DNA of 41,893 nucleotides from WVZH01 sp034430425. Its GTDB lineage: Bacteria > Chloroflexota > Anaerolineae > Anaerolineales > E44-bin32. Of the stretch, positions 24,236 to 32,201 are shown in pieces (position 1 is the stretch's first letter; each line of letters starts with the position of its first letter). Below the pieces are notes generated by a model that saw nothing but the letters and a program-made list of their open reading frames with translations, ran no database searches and had not been told where the DNA came from. The DNA lies in NCBI GenBank assembly GCA_034430425.1, contig DAOUEK010000078.1, forward strand, positions 1-41,893, in the 5' to 3' direction. A program made the translations under genes and the position numbers.

Positions 24236-25147
24236 ATGATAAAAACCGATGCGTTAACCAAGCAATTCAAGGAAGTTCTAGCCGTCGATCAATTGAGTCT
24301 GGAAGTAAATGCGGGTGAGGTGTTCGGTTTCCTGGGACCAAACGGCGCCGGAAAAACGACCACGATTCGTATGTTAACCGCGTTGATTGCCCCCACTTCC
24401 GGAACGGCGATCGTCGCAGGCGCTGAACTTGGAAAAAATGATTACCAGATTCGCAAAGTGGTCGGTATCCTGACGGAATCGCCAGGATTATATAATCGGC
24501 TTAGCGCCGAACGAAATCTAGAATTCTTTGCCCGACTTTATGAAGTCGAAGATGTGTCTACTCAGGTTGAGCGATACTTGCGCATGCTGGATTTGTGGGA
24601 TCGGCGCCAGGATGCGGTGGCAGAATTCTCGAAAGGCATGCGTCAAAAATTAGCCATCGCTCGAGCTCTGCTGCACGAGCCCCAGATTCTCTTTCTCGAC
24701 GAACCGACCAGCGGCCTCGATCCGGAAGCAGCACGATTGGTGCGGGATTTTATTGCTGAATTAAGCAGCGAGGGGCGGACGATATTTATGTGCACCCACA
24801 ACCTGGATGAGGCAGACCGATTATGCGACCGCATCGCGGTTTTCAATGGTCACCTTCTGGCGCTCGATACGCCTTCCGCGCTACGCCGCTCTGTTTATGC
24901 TCGTAAAGTTGTATTCCATTTGGGCAGCGCACATCCTGGATTTGTCGAACGACTTGAAGCTTTACCATTCGTGCGTTCCGTGGAAACGTTGGAAGAGAAG
25001 CTGATTGTCGGTTTAGATGAACCTGAAGTCAACAATCCCATCATCGTTCGTGCCCTGGTGGAGATGGGAGCCGAGATTCAATTTGTCGGCGAACTGCGCA
25101 GATCTCTCGAAGATGTGTATTTGCGCTTGGTTAATAAACGACTGTAA
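24236..25147 (+). CDS. ABC transporter ATP-binding protein
   Basis: This 303-residue ATPase has Walker A GPNGAGKTTT, signature AEFSKGMRQKLAIARA, Walker B ILFLDEPTSGLDPEAA and the H-loop CTHNLDEADR. The C-terminal 80 residues, including QFVGELRRSLEDVYLRLV, resemble the Nat/Drr-type regulatory extension. It is followed after 52 bp by an ABC-2 permease gene. An export role, with substrate unknown, is inferred from this pairing. Confidence 0.94.
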   Translation: MIKTDALTKQFKEVLAVDQLSLEVNAGEVFGFLGPNGAGKTTTIRMLTALIAPTSGTAIVAGAELGKNDYQIRKVVGILTESPGLYNRLSAERNLEFFARLYEVEDVSTQVERYLRMLDLWDRRQDAVAEFSKGMRQKLAIARALLHEPQILFLDEPTSGLDPEAARLVRDFIAELSSEGRTIFMCTHNLDEADRLCDRIAVFNGHLLALDTPSALRRSVYARKVVFHLGSAHPGFVERLEALPFVRSVETLEEKLIVGLDEPEVNNPIIVRALVEMGAEIQFVGELRRSLEDVYLRLVNKRL

Positions 25148-25199
25148 TTTGTATGGCGGACATGAAATACACATCCTCGACTTACAACAGAGGTGAAGA

Positions 25200-25994
25200 A
25201 TGAAAAAGGTTTGGATTATCGTGCGTAAAGAATGGGCGGAGGTATTTAAAAACCGATTTGTGCTATTCACCGTCGGCTTTTTGCCAATCATTCTTACAGC
25301 GTTGCCTTTAATTACACTCTATGCAACTCGTGAATCTGCGGATTTCGGTGGCCTTGCTTCCTCGGATATGCCTAGTAGTTTTATAGATTTATGTGGCGCG
25401 GAAATGAGCCCTGCGGAGTGCGCTCAATATTTCGTGATCAGTCAATTCATGCTTTTATTTATGATCATGCCATTGGCCATTCCAGTCACGATCGCTTCCT
25501 ACAGCATCGTCGGAGAAAAAACCACCCGCACGCTCGAGCCTGTGCTTGCCACACCGGTAACCACAATTGAATTGCTGACCGGCAAGGGCCTGGCAGCGAT
25601 CCTGCCGGCGATCGGAGCAACCTGGTTGGGATTTGGGGTCTTCGCTATAGGTGCACGCATTCTCTCGGCAAGTCCCATTGTGTTGGACCGATTGTCGGAT
25701 GCGCTTTGGTTGGGTGCGATTTTCGTTGTTGGTCCTCTCTTATCGATCGCAGCGGTCAGCGTTGCCGTAATGGTCTCCTCACGGACGAATGACCCGCGAG
25801 TTGCCGAACAACTGTCGATGATGGTTATCCTGCCCTTGCTTGGTCTCTTCTTTGGGCAAATCGCCGGACTCTTCTTCATCAACGAGCAGTTAATCATCTG
25901 GATGGCTCTCATCCTGCTTGTGGTTGATGCCGGGTTGCTCGCCCTTGCAACGCATCTCTTTCAGCGAGAGACGATCCTCACACGTTGGAAATAA
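25200..25994 (+). CDS. ABC-2 type permease
   Basis: This 264-residue protein has the NatB/ABC-2 layout: an N-terminal cytoplasmic start (MKKVWIIVRKEWAEVFKNR), a first membrane segment (about 21-41), an external loop with two cysteines (about residues 65-76), then five further membrane segments. IVGEKTTRTLEPVLATP is the classic cytoplasmic coupling motif EKERGTLEPLLATP-like of ABC-2 permeases. GAGGTGAAG precedes the start. It ends 1 bp before the next gene, so the three genes form one transcript. Confidence 0.93.
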   Translation: MKKVWIIVRKEWAEVFKNRFVLFTVGFLPIILTALPLITLYATRESADFGGLASSDMPSSFIDLCGAEMSPAECAQYFVISQFMLLFMIMPLAIPVTIASYSIVGEKTTRTLEPVLATPVTTIELLTGKGLAAILPAIGATWLGFGVFAIGARILSASPIVLDRLSDALWLGAIFVVGPLLSIAAVSVAVMVSSRTNDPRVAEQLSMMVILPLLGLFFGQIAGLFFINEQLIIWMALILLVVDAGLLALATHLFQRETILTRWK

Positions 25995-25995
25995 C

Positions 25996-26748
25996 ATGAA
26001 AACAATTCAACCCAAACTTGCGATACTATTGTTGGTCTCGTTACTGCTACCTTTACAGCTCGCCGCGGCACAAGAAGGCGAGACGTTATACTTGAGGGTT
26101 CGTAAAGATTTCGGTTTCGGTTTAGGCCAGCAAATCCAGGGCAGCTTCACGCTCTCCGCTTCCGGCACTGCCGATCTCCACAGCGTGGATTTCAGAATTG
26201 ACGACGCGGTTGTGTTCCAGGACGATGAGCCACCGTTCGAATATCAATTTCACACCTCGGATTTCGAACTCGGTGTCCACCACATCCAAGCTGTTGGCGC
26301 AACGAGTGCCAGTGGGATAGTACAGTCTGAAGTGCTTCAGTTCGAGTTCGTCAGCGCTGATCAGAGTTGGGAAGCGGCAAAGAGTGTAATTATTCCTTTG
26401 TTTATTCTAATTGTCATAATTGCGCTAATCGGAATATCAGTCATAACACTGATGGACCGCAAGAAAGGATTCCGCATTGGGGAATACGGTGCTTCGGGTG
26501 GCGCCGTGTGCTCCCGTTGTGGCCTGCCTTTCAGTCGGCACGTTTTATCCATCAACCTGGTTTTCGGAAAACTGGAGCGCTGCCCGCACTGTGGGAGATG
26601 GGGGCTCGTCCGCCGTGCAACGGTGGACGAACTGAATCTGGCGGAGTCTAAGTTCCAGGCCGATCGGCAGCAAGGCCGCATAGAACCAGGCGATGACAAA
26701 ACCAACTGGAACCGCATGATCGAGGAGTCCCGCTACGAAGATCAATAA
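25996..26748 (+). CDS. Membrane protein with signal peptide, Ig-like domain, one TM helix and cytoplasmic zinc ribbon
   Basis: The 250-residue protein has a signal peptide (residues 1-25, AAAQ site), a beta-rich Ig-like external domain (about 26-125, with VDFRIDD and EYQFHTSDFELGVHHIQAVG), a membrane helix (131-152) and a cytoplasmic zinc ribbon made by CSRC (172-175) and CPHC (196-199), followed by a charged tail. The ATG at 25996 is the first after the permease stop. No named family is recognised. Its 1-bp spacing from the permease gene suggests an accessory subunit that couples an external domain to a cytoplasmic metal site. Confidence 0.82.
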   Translation: MKTIQPKLAILLLVSLLLPLQLAAAQEGETLYLRVRKDFGFGLGQQIQGSFTLSASGTADLHSVDFRIDDAVVFQDDEPPFEYQFHTSDFELGVHHIQAVGATSASGIVQSEVLQFEFVSADQSWEAAKSVIIPLFILIVIIALIGISVITLMDRKKGFRIGEYGASGGAVCSRCGLPFSRHVLSINLVFGKLERCPHCGRWGLVRRATVDELNLAESKFQADRQQGRIEPGDDKTNWNRMIEESRYEDQ

Positions 26749-26958
26749 TCTCGGCTTTGCTCATCATCTGGCGCCTCAAGCCCCGATATCGACCGAGGTC
26801 CACAAGGTAATTTTGTGGGGCAATACATCGTAGCAGGTTTATCCGCATCGCCGCCAGATTTCTCTTGCCTTCCCATGCCGGGTGACTTGCGGGTACAATC
26901 AATCCGAACGAAACGCTGCCGGCGGCGAAAAGCCCCGGTTTTGCTATGGTGATTGCGG
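26749..26958. other. Intergenic region before the methyltransferase gene
   Basis: No gene is recognised. There is one short inverted repeat (CCACAA with TTGTGG near 26800) without a T-run, so it is not a convincing terminator. Confidence 0.3.
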
Positions 26959-27858
26959 ATGCATAAGAATCGTCCTCCCGTTTGTGACTACGAAGGATCC
27001 GATTATCAGATACGCTTTTGGGAAGATGCCGATCGTGCATACGAGGATCGCGTCGAAGCGATAGCACTGAAGCGTTTACTGCCGGCTGGTGGAGATCTGT
27101 TGCTCGAGGTGGGCGCAGGAGCCGGACGGAATACACAGCGTTATGCAGGTTATAAGAAAATCGTCCTCCTGGATTATTCCTTCTCACAATTGAAGCAAGC
27201 CCGCGACCGACTTGGCGATAGCCCACGCTACTGCTATGTTGCCGGAGATGTGTATCATTTACCTTTTGCTGCATCGATCTTCGACGCTGCAACGATGATC
27301 CGCACCCTGCACCACATGGTCGATCCCCTCGCTTCCTTGCAGCAAGTGCGAAACACGCTCAAGCCCGGGAGTATCTTCGTTCTGGAATATGCCAACAAGC
27401 GGAACCTGAAAGCGATCGCCCGTTGGCTCACTCGGCGTCAATCCTGGAATCCCTTCGATCCTGAGCCGATTGAATTTGCTGAATTCAACTTCGACTTTCA
27501 TCCCCAGACCGTGCGGAGTTGGTTGGAAAAAGTAGGCTTTATTCTTGAGCGACAATTATCCGTATCCCACTTTCGTCTTCCCTTCCTGAAAAAGCTGGTT
27601 CCGGTTAATCTCTTGGTCACGCTGGACTCTTTGGTGCAGTGGACCGGTGCGTATTGGCAATTGTCACCGAGTGTTTTTGTGCGATGCACGGCAACCGGTG
27701 GAGACATGAAAAGTCCGAAAGAAAGGTTTTGGAAATGTCCCGTCTGCGATTCGATAGACTTGGAATCTATAGCAGAAGGGGTTCAATGCAGTACTTGTAA
27801 TAATGTGTGGGCCTTCAGGGAAGGCATTTTTGATTTTCGTGAACCATTGCAGCAATAG
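26959..27858 (+). CDS. SAM-dependent methyltransferase with C-terminal zinc ribbon
   Basis: This 299-residue protein has a class I methyltransferase fold: motif I LLLEVGAGAGRNT, motif II acidic loop IVLLDYSFSQLKQA, the GDVYHLPF motif and TMIRTLHHMVDPLASL. The last 50 residues have CPVC and CSTC, forming a Trm112-like zinc ribbon. The start is the ATG at 26959 rather than the TTG at 26953, as neither has a clear ribosome binding site. The zinc ribbon may replace a separate Trm112 activator. The substrate is unknown; small molecule, lipid and quinone are all possible. Confidence 0.85.
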   Translation: MHKNRPPVCDYEGSDYQIRFWEDADRAYEDRVEAIALKRLLPAGGDLLLEVGAGAGRNTQRYAGYKKIVLLDYSFSQLKQARDRLGDSPRYCYVAGDVYHLPFAASIFDAATMIRTLHHMVDPLASLQQVRNTLKPGSIFVLEYANKRNLKAIARWLTRRQSWNPFDPEPIEFAEFNFDFHPQTVRSWLEKVGFILERQLSVSHFRLPFLKKLVPVNLLVTLDSLVQWTGAYWQLSPSVFVRCTATGGDMKSPKERFWKCPVCDSIDLESIAEGVQCSTCNNVWAFREGIFDFREPLQQ

Positions 27859-28108
27859 CATCCTCTACGAAACAGGATGTACTCCCAATGACATCGAAGG
27901 ATCCGCCTACGCAACGGCATCACCCAACTATAACAACTCGAGGATCACTGGCTGCTACTGCACCTGCACCATGATTCACTTGAGACAATACGATATTTTC
28001 CCCGCGCTGGATTCGAATTATTTGAACAGTTGACGTACAATCACATGAAATCGCGCGACGCTGGGGCTTATCCAACGTATAGATAGTTAATAAGATCTGG
28101 AGGCTTGC
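27859..28108. other. Intergenic region
   Basis: No gene is recognised. A GGAG ribosome binding site for the next gene lies at about 28098-28103. No promoter is convincing. Confidence 0.3.
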
Positions 28109-28621
28109 ATGGACACGAAAAGACGCTCGAATCTTGGCGCGGGATTGGTGCTGATACTCATTGGGGTTGCTTTCTTACTCGCTCAACTATCTCCGGATTG
28201 GTATGAGTGGATAGATCCCGTTGATAATTGGCCTATGATTATCGTTGGAGTTGGATTGTTGTTATTGATCATGGGGCTGCTAAGCGGCGTACCAGCCATG
28301 GCCGTGCCCGCATGTATTGTCGGAGGTGTCGGGGGGTTATTGTACTGGCAGAATTTATCCAATAATTACGCAAGCTGGTCCTATGCCTGGGCTTTAATAC
28401 CAGGTTTCGTGGGTGTCGGCGTGATTCTTTCGGGACTGCTTGGGACCGGTGTTAAACAGTCATTGCGCGAAGGGTTAAATCTGCTCAAGATCAGTTTATT
28501 GATGGTAGCGATATTCGGCTCGATTTTTGGAGCAAGGGACTTTCAGGAACCCGTTTGGCCCGTTTTACTGATTACGGTTGGTGTTCTTTTTCTGCTACAA
28601 AGTATCTTCCGTTGGCCGTGA
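28109..28621 (+). CDS. Membrane protein with LiaF-like transmembrane pattern
   Basis: This 170-residue protein has about four or five short hydrophobic segments with the pattern GAGLVLILIGVAFLLAQ and NWPMIIVGVGLLLLIMGLLSG, and ends VWPVLLITVGVLFLLQSI. This repeating WPxxLIxxGxxLLL signature is seen in DUF5668/LiaF transmembrane domains. It has TGGAGGC before the start. The gene is 141 bp before a PspC gene on the same strand, a common pairing in envelope-stress modules. Function is inferred as membrane sensing or stress. Confidence 0.75.
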   Translation: MDTKRRSNLGAGLVLILIGVAFLLAQLSPDWYEWIDPVDNWPMIIVGVGLLLLIMGLLSGVPAMAVPACIVGGVGGLLYWQNLSNNYASWSYAWALIPGFVGVGVILSGLLGTGVKQSLREGLNLLKISLLMVAIFGSIFGARDFQEPVWPVLLITVGVLFLLQSIFRWP

Positions 28622-28761
28622 GATGTTTGGCCAACGAATTTACAATCGGCAAATCAGGTGAAAAGGAAATCTGTATCCTCTGTGAAACGAAATCTTCGAC
28701 TGCATCGGTGATAGACTACAGATCGAAAGACGTTTGATGGGAGATCTTGGAGAATGTAAAT

Positions 28762-29226
28762 ATGGAAGCGAAGAGGATGATGCGAAGTAAAACAGACAAG
28801 ATGATTGCAGGTGTGTGTGGCGGTTTGGGTGTTTATTTCGGCATCGATCCCACACTAATACGTTTGGCCTTTGTACTCTTGCTGTTTGCAAAAGGCGTCA
28901 GTGTAATCCTCTACCTCGTACTTTGCATTGTGCTTCCATCCAGGGAGTTGGCTGACGGTGTCGGCGCCAGGGCAAGTACGACTGAAGGAACGGATACCTC
29001 CTCAAACAAGGTCCACTCGCCTGAAGATGAAGGTCTGCGGACAACCCGGGCTTCGAGTGACCAGATTGCTGCAATTGTCGGAGCAACGCTGGTTGTGTTC
29101 GGCGCTGTCGTTTTGCTCGAAACGATCAGCCCCATGTTTTTCAGCGCCTTAAGCAAATTCTTCTGGCCGACAATCCTGATCCTGGGTGGTATGGTTTTTC
29201 TCCTGCGCTATCAAAGAGCAGAATAA
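28762..29226 (+). CDS. PspC-domain membrane protein
   Basis: The N-terminal 60 residues are a PspC domain: MMRSKTDKMIAGVCGGLGVYFGIDPTLIRL and a membrane segment (LLLFAKGVSVILYLVLCIVLP). A hydrophilic linker (about 62-100) and two more membrane segments near the C-terminus follow. The start at 28762 is used, because GGAG lies 10 bp upstream; a TTG at 28747 is possible but less natural. PspC proteins signal membrane stress. It is likely to share a transcript with the LiaF-like gene. Confidence 0.88.
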   Translation: MEAKRMMRSKTDKMIAGVCGGLGVYFGIDPTLIRLAFVLLLFAKGVSVILYLVLCIVLPSRELADGVGARASTTEGTDTSSNKVHSPEDEGLRTTRASSDQIAAIVGATLVVFGAVVLLETISPMFFSALSKFFWPTILILGGMVFLLRYQRAE

Positions 29227-29358
29227 TTCCAACAGCGATTTCCACCGCCTATATCTTGATTGCACTTTTCGACACTATATGACCACTGGCCACGATGTTT
29301 GGTAAAGCAAGATAGAATTTCTTTCCAGCATCAAACCCCGATTTGTGGAAAGGTGTCC

Positions 29359-30249
29359 ATGATGACGACAGCATGGGAGAATCTATTAAGTGCGAAGAGC
29401 CTGGTCCTGGCAGATGGCGGCATGGGGACGACCCTTTTATCTTTAGGACTCGAACGGGGCGTCGCTCCGGAACTATGGAACCTTGAGCGATCGGATACTA
29501 TCGCCGAGATACATCGTGGCTATATTCAAGCGGGATCGCAAATTATCTTGACGAATTCATTCGGAGGGAATCGTGCCCGGCTTGGTCGTCATAACATCGG
29601 AGAACAAGCGTTTGAAGTCAATCGTGCCGCCGCTAAAATCGCTCGCGGCGAAGCGGATAACGCAAGAGATGATATTCTCGTAGGTGGGTCCATCGGTCCA
29701 ACGGGCAGATTGATGAAGCCGTTGGGTAATCTCTCATCAGATGAGGCTGAAGCGATTTTTTCGGAGCAAGCAACGGGTCTGATCGATGGCGGTGTTGATG
29801 TGCTCTGGATCGAAACGATGTCTGACCTGCAGGAAGTCCGCGCTGCGATACGTGCGTGCATGGGAATTGCTGCAAAGCTTCCGATCATTGCCACGATGAC
29901 TTTCGATACGCATGGCTATACAGCAATGGGGATCTCACCCGAAGATGCTATCGCCAATCTGGCAGAGTATCACCTAGCAGCTGTTGGTGCGAATTGTGGG
30001 AATGGGCCGAAGGAGATTGAAGAAGTAATTGCCAAGATGCACGCTGCGGATCCTTCGAAAATCCTGGTGGCGAAATCCAACGCGGGTATGCCAAGACTGC
30101 AAGAGGGCAAAACGGTCTATGATGCCTCACCGGACGCGATGGCCGAGCATGCTTTGCGCGTATCTGCTTTGGGAGCAAGGATCATCGGTGCTTGCTGCGG
30201 AAGCACAGCAGACCACATCCGCTCCATGGCTGAAGCTTTACAAGGGTAA
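29359..30249 (+). CDS. Homocysteine S-methyltransferase family protein
   Basis: This protein has 296 residues from the ATG at 29359, behind AAAGGTG; the frame is open upstream but those residues do not match. The barrel signatures are present: LADGGMGTTLLSLGL, ILTNSFGGNRARLG, DVLWIETMSDLQEVRAA, VGANCGNGP, and IIGACCGSTADHIRSM. The three cysteines in NCG and ACCGS are the zinc ligands that activate homocysteine. Members use betaine, S-methylmethionine or a methylcorrinoid as donor; the donor cannot be read here. No metH or methyl-donor gene is adjacent. Confidence 0.93.
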   Translation: MMTTAWENLLSAKSLVLADGGMGTTLLSLGLERGVAPELWNLERSDTIAEIHRGYIQAGSQIILTNSFGGNRARLGRHNIGEQAFEVNRAAAKIARGEADNARDDILVGGSIGPTGRLMKPLGNLSSDEAEAIFSEQATGLIDGGVDVLWIETMSDLQEVRAAIRACMGIAAKLPIIATMTFDTHGYTAMGISPEDAIANLAEYHLAAVGANCGNGPKEIEEVIAKMHAADPSKILVAKSNAGMPRLQEGKTVYDASPDAMAEHALRVSALGARIIGACCGSTADHIRSMAEALQG

Positions 30250-30580
30250 TACGGCTAGCGATAAATTCCTCGCGCGCTTTCTCGCCTTTTTCCCCTATCG
30301 GCAATATCATCAATAAAACAGCTCATCTGCTTGCGGGTCTGTTCGTGAGACGGATCATCGCTCTACCGGCGAAAACCCGATAACACCACACTTTATCTTT
30401 ATGTTGAATAAGTGCGATAAGCTGCGCAGATTTCTTCCGCAGAGCTTTCTCCAGATCGTTATCTACCGCACCGATCGATGTTTACCCTTTTCGGCGCCAG
30501 GACTATGATAGTATCGTAGTTACTGCTGGCCATCTACACGCGCAATAAGCGAAAGCTCTCCACGGAGGTAAAAAGTATTA
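30250..30580 (+). promoter_or_regulatory. Intergenic region with promoter for the sulfite-oxidase-like gene
   Basis: TTTACC at 30481-30486 and TATGAT at 30504-30509 are separated by 17 bp and lie about 70 bp before the next ATG. An ACGGAGGT ribosome binding site follows. On the minus strand a 50-codon stop-to-stop frame (30323-30481) has no start codon, so I do not call it a gene. Confidence 0.5.
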
Positions 30581-31228
30581 ATGAAATTTTCTCCGGATAA
30601 CCGACGGATGATGGAAGAACGTACACGTGAAGAAGGACGCCTGCCGCCAGGCCAATCGCTAACCCTTAAATTCCCGGTTTTACATTATGGTGCTGTTCCC
30701 GGATTCGATCCCGGCGCGTGGACATTTCGAATATGGGGGGACGTTAAGCAGACCAAGTCCTGGACATGGGATGAATTCCAGGAATTGCCTCGCACCAGGC
30801 TCACGTTGGATTTACACTGCGTTACACGCTGGAGCAAGTTTGAGACGACATGGGAAGGAGTCGCTTTGCTATCTATTGTTGACGCCGGCCTGGTCGAATT
30901 GAAGCCATCCGCCCGATTCGCTATGCAGCATTGTGAGAATGGTTTTACAGCAAACATCCCCATCGATGTAGCCCTTGCCGATAATTTTCTGCTGGCTACA
31001 AGCTACAATAATGTCCCACTTACACCGGAACACGGTTTCCCCTTGAGGGGCGTGATTGGATCGATTCCAGGGCGAAGGCAATTGAAAGACCTCTATCTTT
31101 GGAAGGGTGGAAAATGGCTGCGAGGTCTGGAGTTTATGTCCTCCGATCGGCTCGGCTTTTGGGAGCAAGCTGGATATCATAATGAGGCGGATGTCTGGAA
31201 GGAGCAACGCACCGTTCAGTCCATTTGA
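30581..31228 (+). CDS. Molybdopterin-dependent sulfite oxidase-like oxidoreductase
   Basis: This 215-residue protein has the sulfite-oxidase fold of YuiH/YedY-type enzymes: WTFRIWGDV, the active-site cysteine motif LDLHCVTRWSKFE (about residue 80), and the C-terminal WKGGKWLRGLEFM. It has no signal peptide or twin-arginine motif, so it is probably cytoplasmic. A GGAGGT ribosome binding site and a promoter precede it. No molybdopterin or cytochrome partner gene is adjacent, so the redox partner is unknown. Confidence 0.9.
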   Translation: MKFSPDNRRMMEERTREEGRLPPGQSLTLKFPVLHYGAVPGFDPGAWTFRIWGDVKQTKSWTWDEFQELPRTRLTLDLHCVTRWSKFETTWEGVALLSIVDAGLVELKPSARFAMQHCENGFTANIPIDVALADNFLLATSYNNVPLTPEHGFPLRGVIGSIPGRRQLKDLYLWKGGKWLRGLEFMSSDRLGFWEQAGYHNEADVWKEQRTVQSI

Positions 31229-31302
31229 GAGGTTCTGTAATCCATCCGAGTGCTCCAAAGTCCCAGATGTACAAGCTGCTTCTCCCGTAGTATTCAGAAT
31301 TG

Positions 31303-31308
31303 TATAAT
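31303..31308 (+). promoter_or_regulatory. TATAAT -10 box almost touching the pcm start
   Basis: A perfect TATAAT ends 2 bp before the ATG of pcm. If used, the transcript would begin inside or at the first ATG repeats (31311, 31314, 31317) and be leaderless or nearly so. No strong -35 box is seen. Confidence 0.5.
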
Positions 31309-31310
31309 CA

Positions 31311-31994
31311 ATGATGATGAATAAAGATAATACAAGAGAAGCGCGCGAGCGTATGGTTGAACAGCAGCTGCACAAGCGAGGCATTTTAAATGCGCGGGTT
31401 CTCGATGCCATGCTCAGCGTCCCGCGGCATGTTTTTGTGCCGGAGGAGAACAGAAATCTGGCGTACGCGGACGCACCGTTGCCGATCGGTCATCGCCAGA
31501 CCATTTCGCAGCCCTATATCGTGGCTTTAATGAGCGAACTGCTCGATCTTGACGGCAGCGAGACCGTTCTTGAGATCGGAACGGGATCTGGATATCAAGC
31601 AGCGATCCTGGCGCACCTGGCCAGGAGAGTATATTCTCTCGAACGCATCGGAGAGTTGGCCAATGAAGCTCGTCAAAAATTAGATTCTCTTGAACTCGAT
31701 AATGTCGAAGTGATTGTAACGGATGGATCGTGTGGTTTACCCGAATTTGCACCCTATGGGGGGATTATCGTTACTGCCGCCGCGCCGGACGTGCCTGAAC
31801 CTCTGAAAGAGCAATTGGATGATGGGGGAAGGTTGGTGTTACCTGTGGGTGGGCAAAGCGGGCAAATGCTTGAGTGCTGGATAAGACGCGCTGATCGGTT
31901 TGAACAAAAACATGTTGTGCCGGTATCCTTCGTTCCTTTGATCGGTGACTATGGCTGGGAAACCGATGAGCGCTCATCCTCCTCCTGGTGGTAA
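31311..31994 (+). CDS. pcm: Protein-L-isoaspartate O-methyltransferase
   Basis: PCMT repairs isoaspartyl sites in damaged proteins by methylating them. The 227-residue protein has ISQPYIVALMSELLDL and the SAM motif VLEIGTGSGYQAAILAHLA, typical of the family. The first three codons are all ATG, with no ribosome binding site upstream. A TATAAT box lies just before the start. The C-terminus FVPLIGDYGWETDERSSSSWW is longer and more polar than usual. Confidence 0.94.
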   Translation: MMMNKDNTREARERMVEQQLHKRGILNARVLDAMLSVPRHVFVPEENRNLAYADAPLPIGHRQTISQPYIVALMSELLDLDGSETVLEIGTGSGYQAAILAHLARRVYSLERIGELANEARQKLDSLELDNVEVIVTDGSCGLPEFAPYGGIIVTAAAPDVPEPLKEQLDDGGRLVLPVGGQSGQMLECWIRRADRFEQKHVVPVSFVPLIGDYGWETDERSSSSWW

Positions 31995-32201
31995 AACCCA
32001 CCAGCGTCATTCGAGATCGATATACAGTTTTATTCTACAGCGGCATAAGTTCACCCGGTTCGATATTTGCCGGTCAACACAATAAGGCTTACCGGAACCA
32101 TTCTTCAATATGGAAAAGGAGAGGCGGGAACGGCTCAGCTGGTAATTTATGAATGGATATCTGTACTCACTTCTTGGAAATTTTCCACGCAGCGTATTTC
32201 G
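31995..32201. other. Intergenic region between convergent genes
   Basis: The stops of pcm and the first paralog face each other here. I see no stable terminator with T-run. Confidence 0.3.

Noticed and set aside
30323..30481. Minus-strand stop-to-stop frame with fairly protein-like composition
   Set aside because: It has no ATG, GTG or TTG in a useful place and no recognised motif. A blastp search of the translation would decide.
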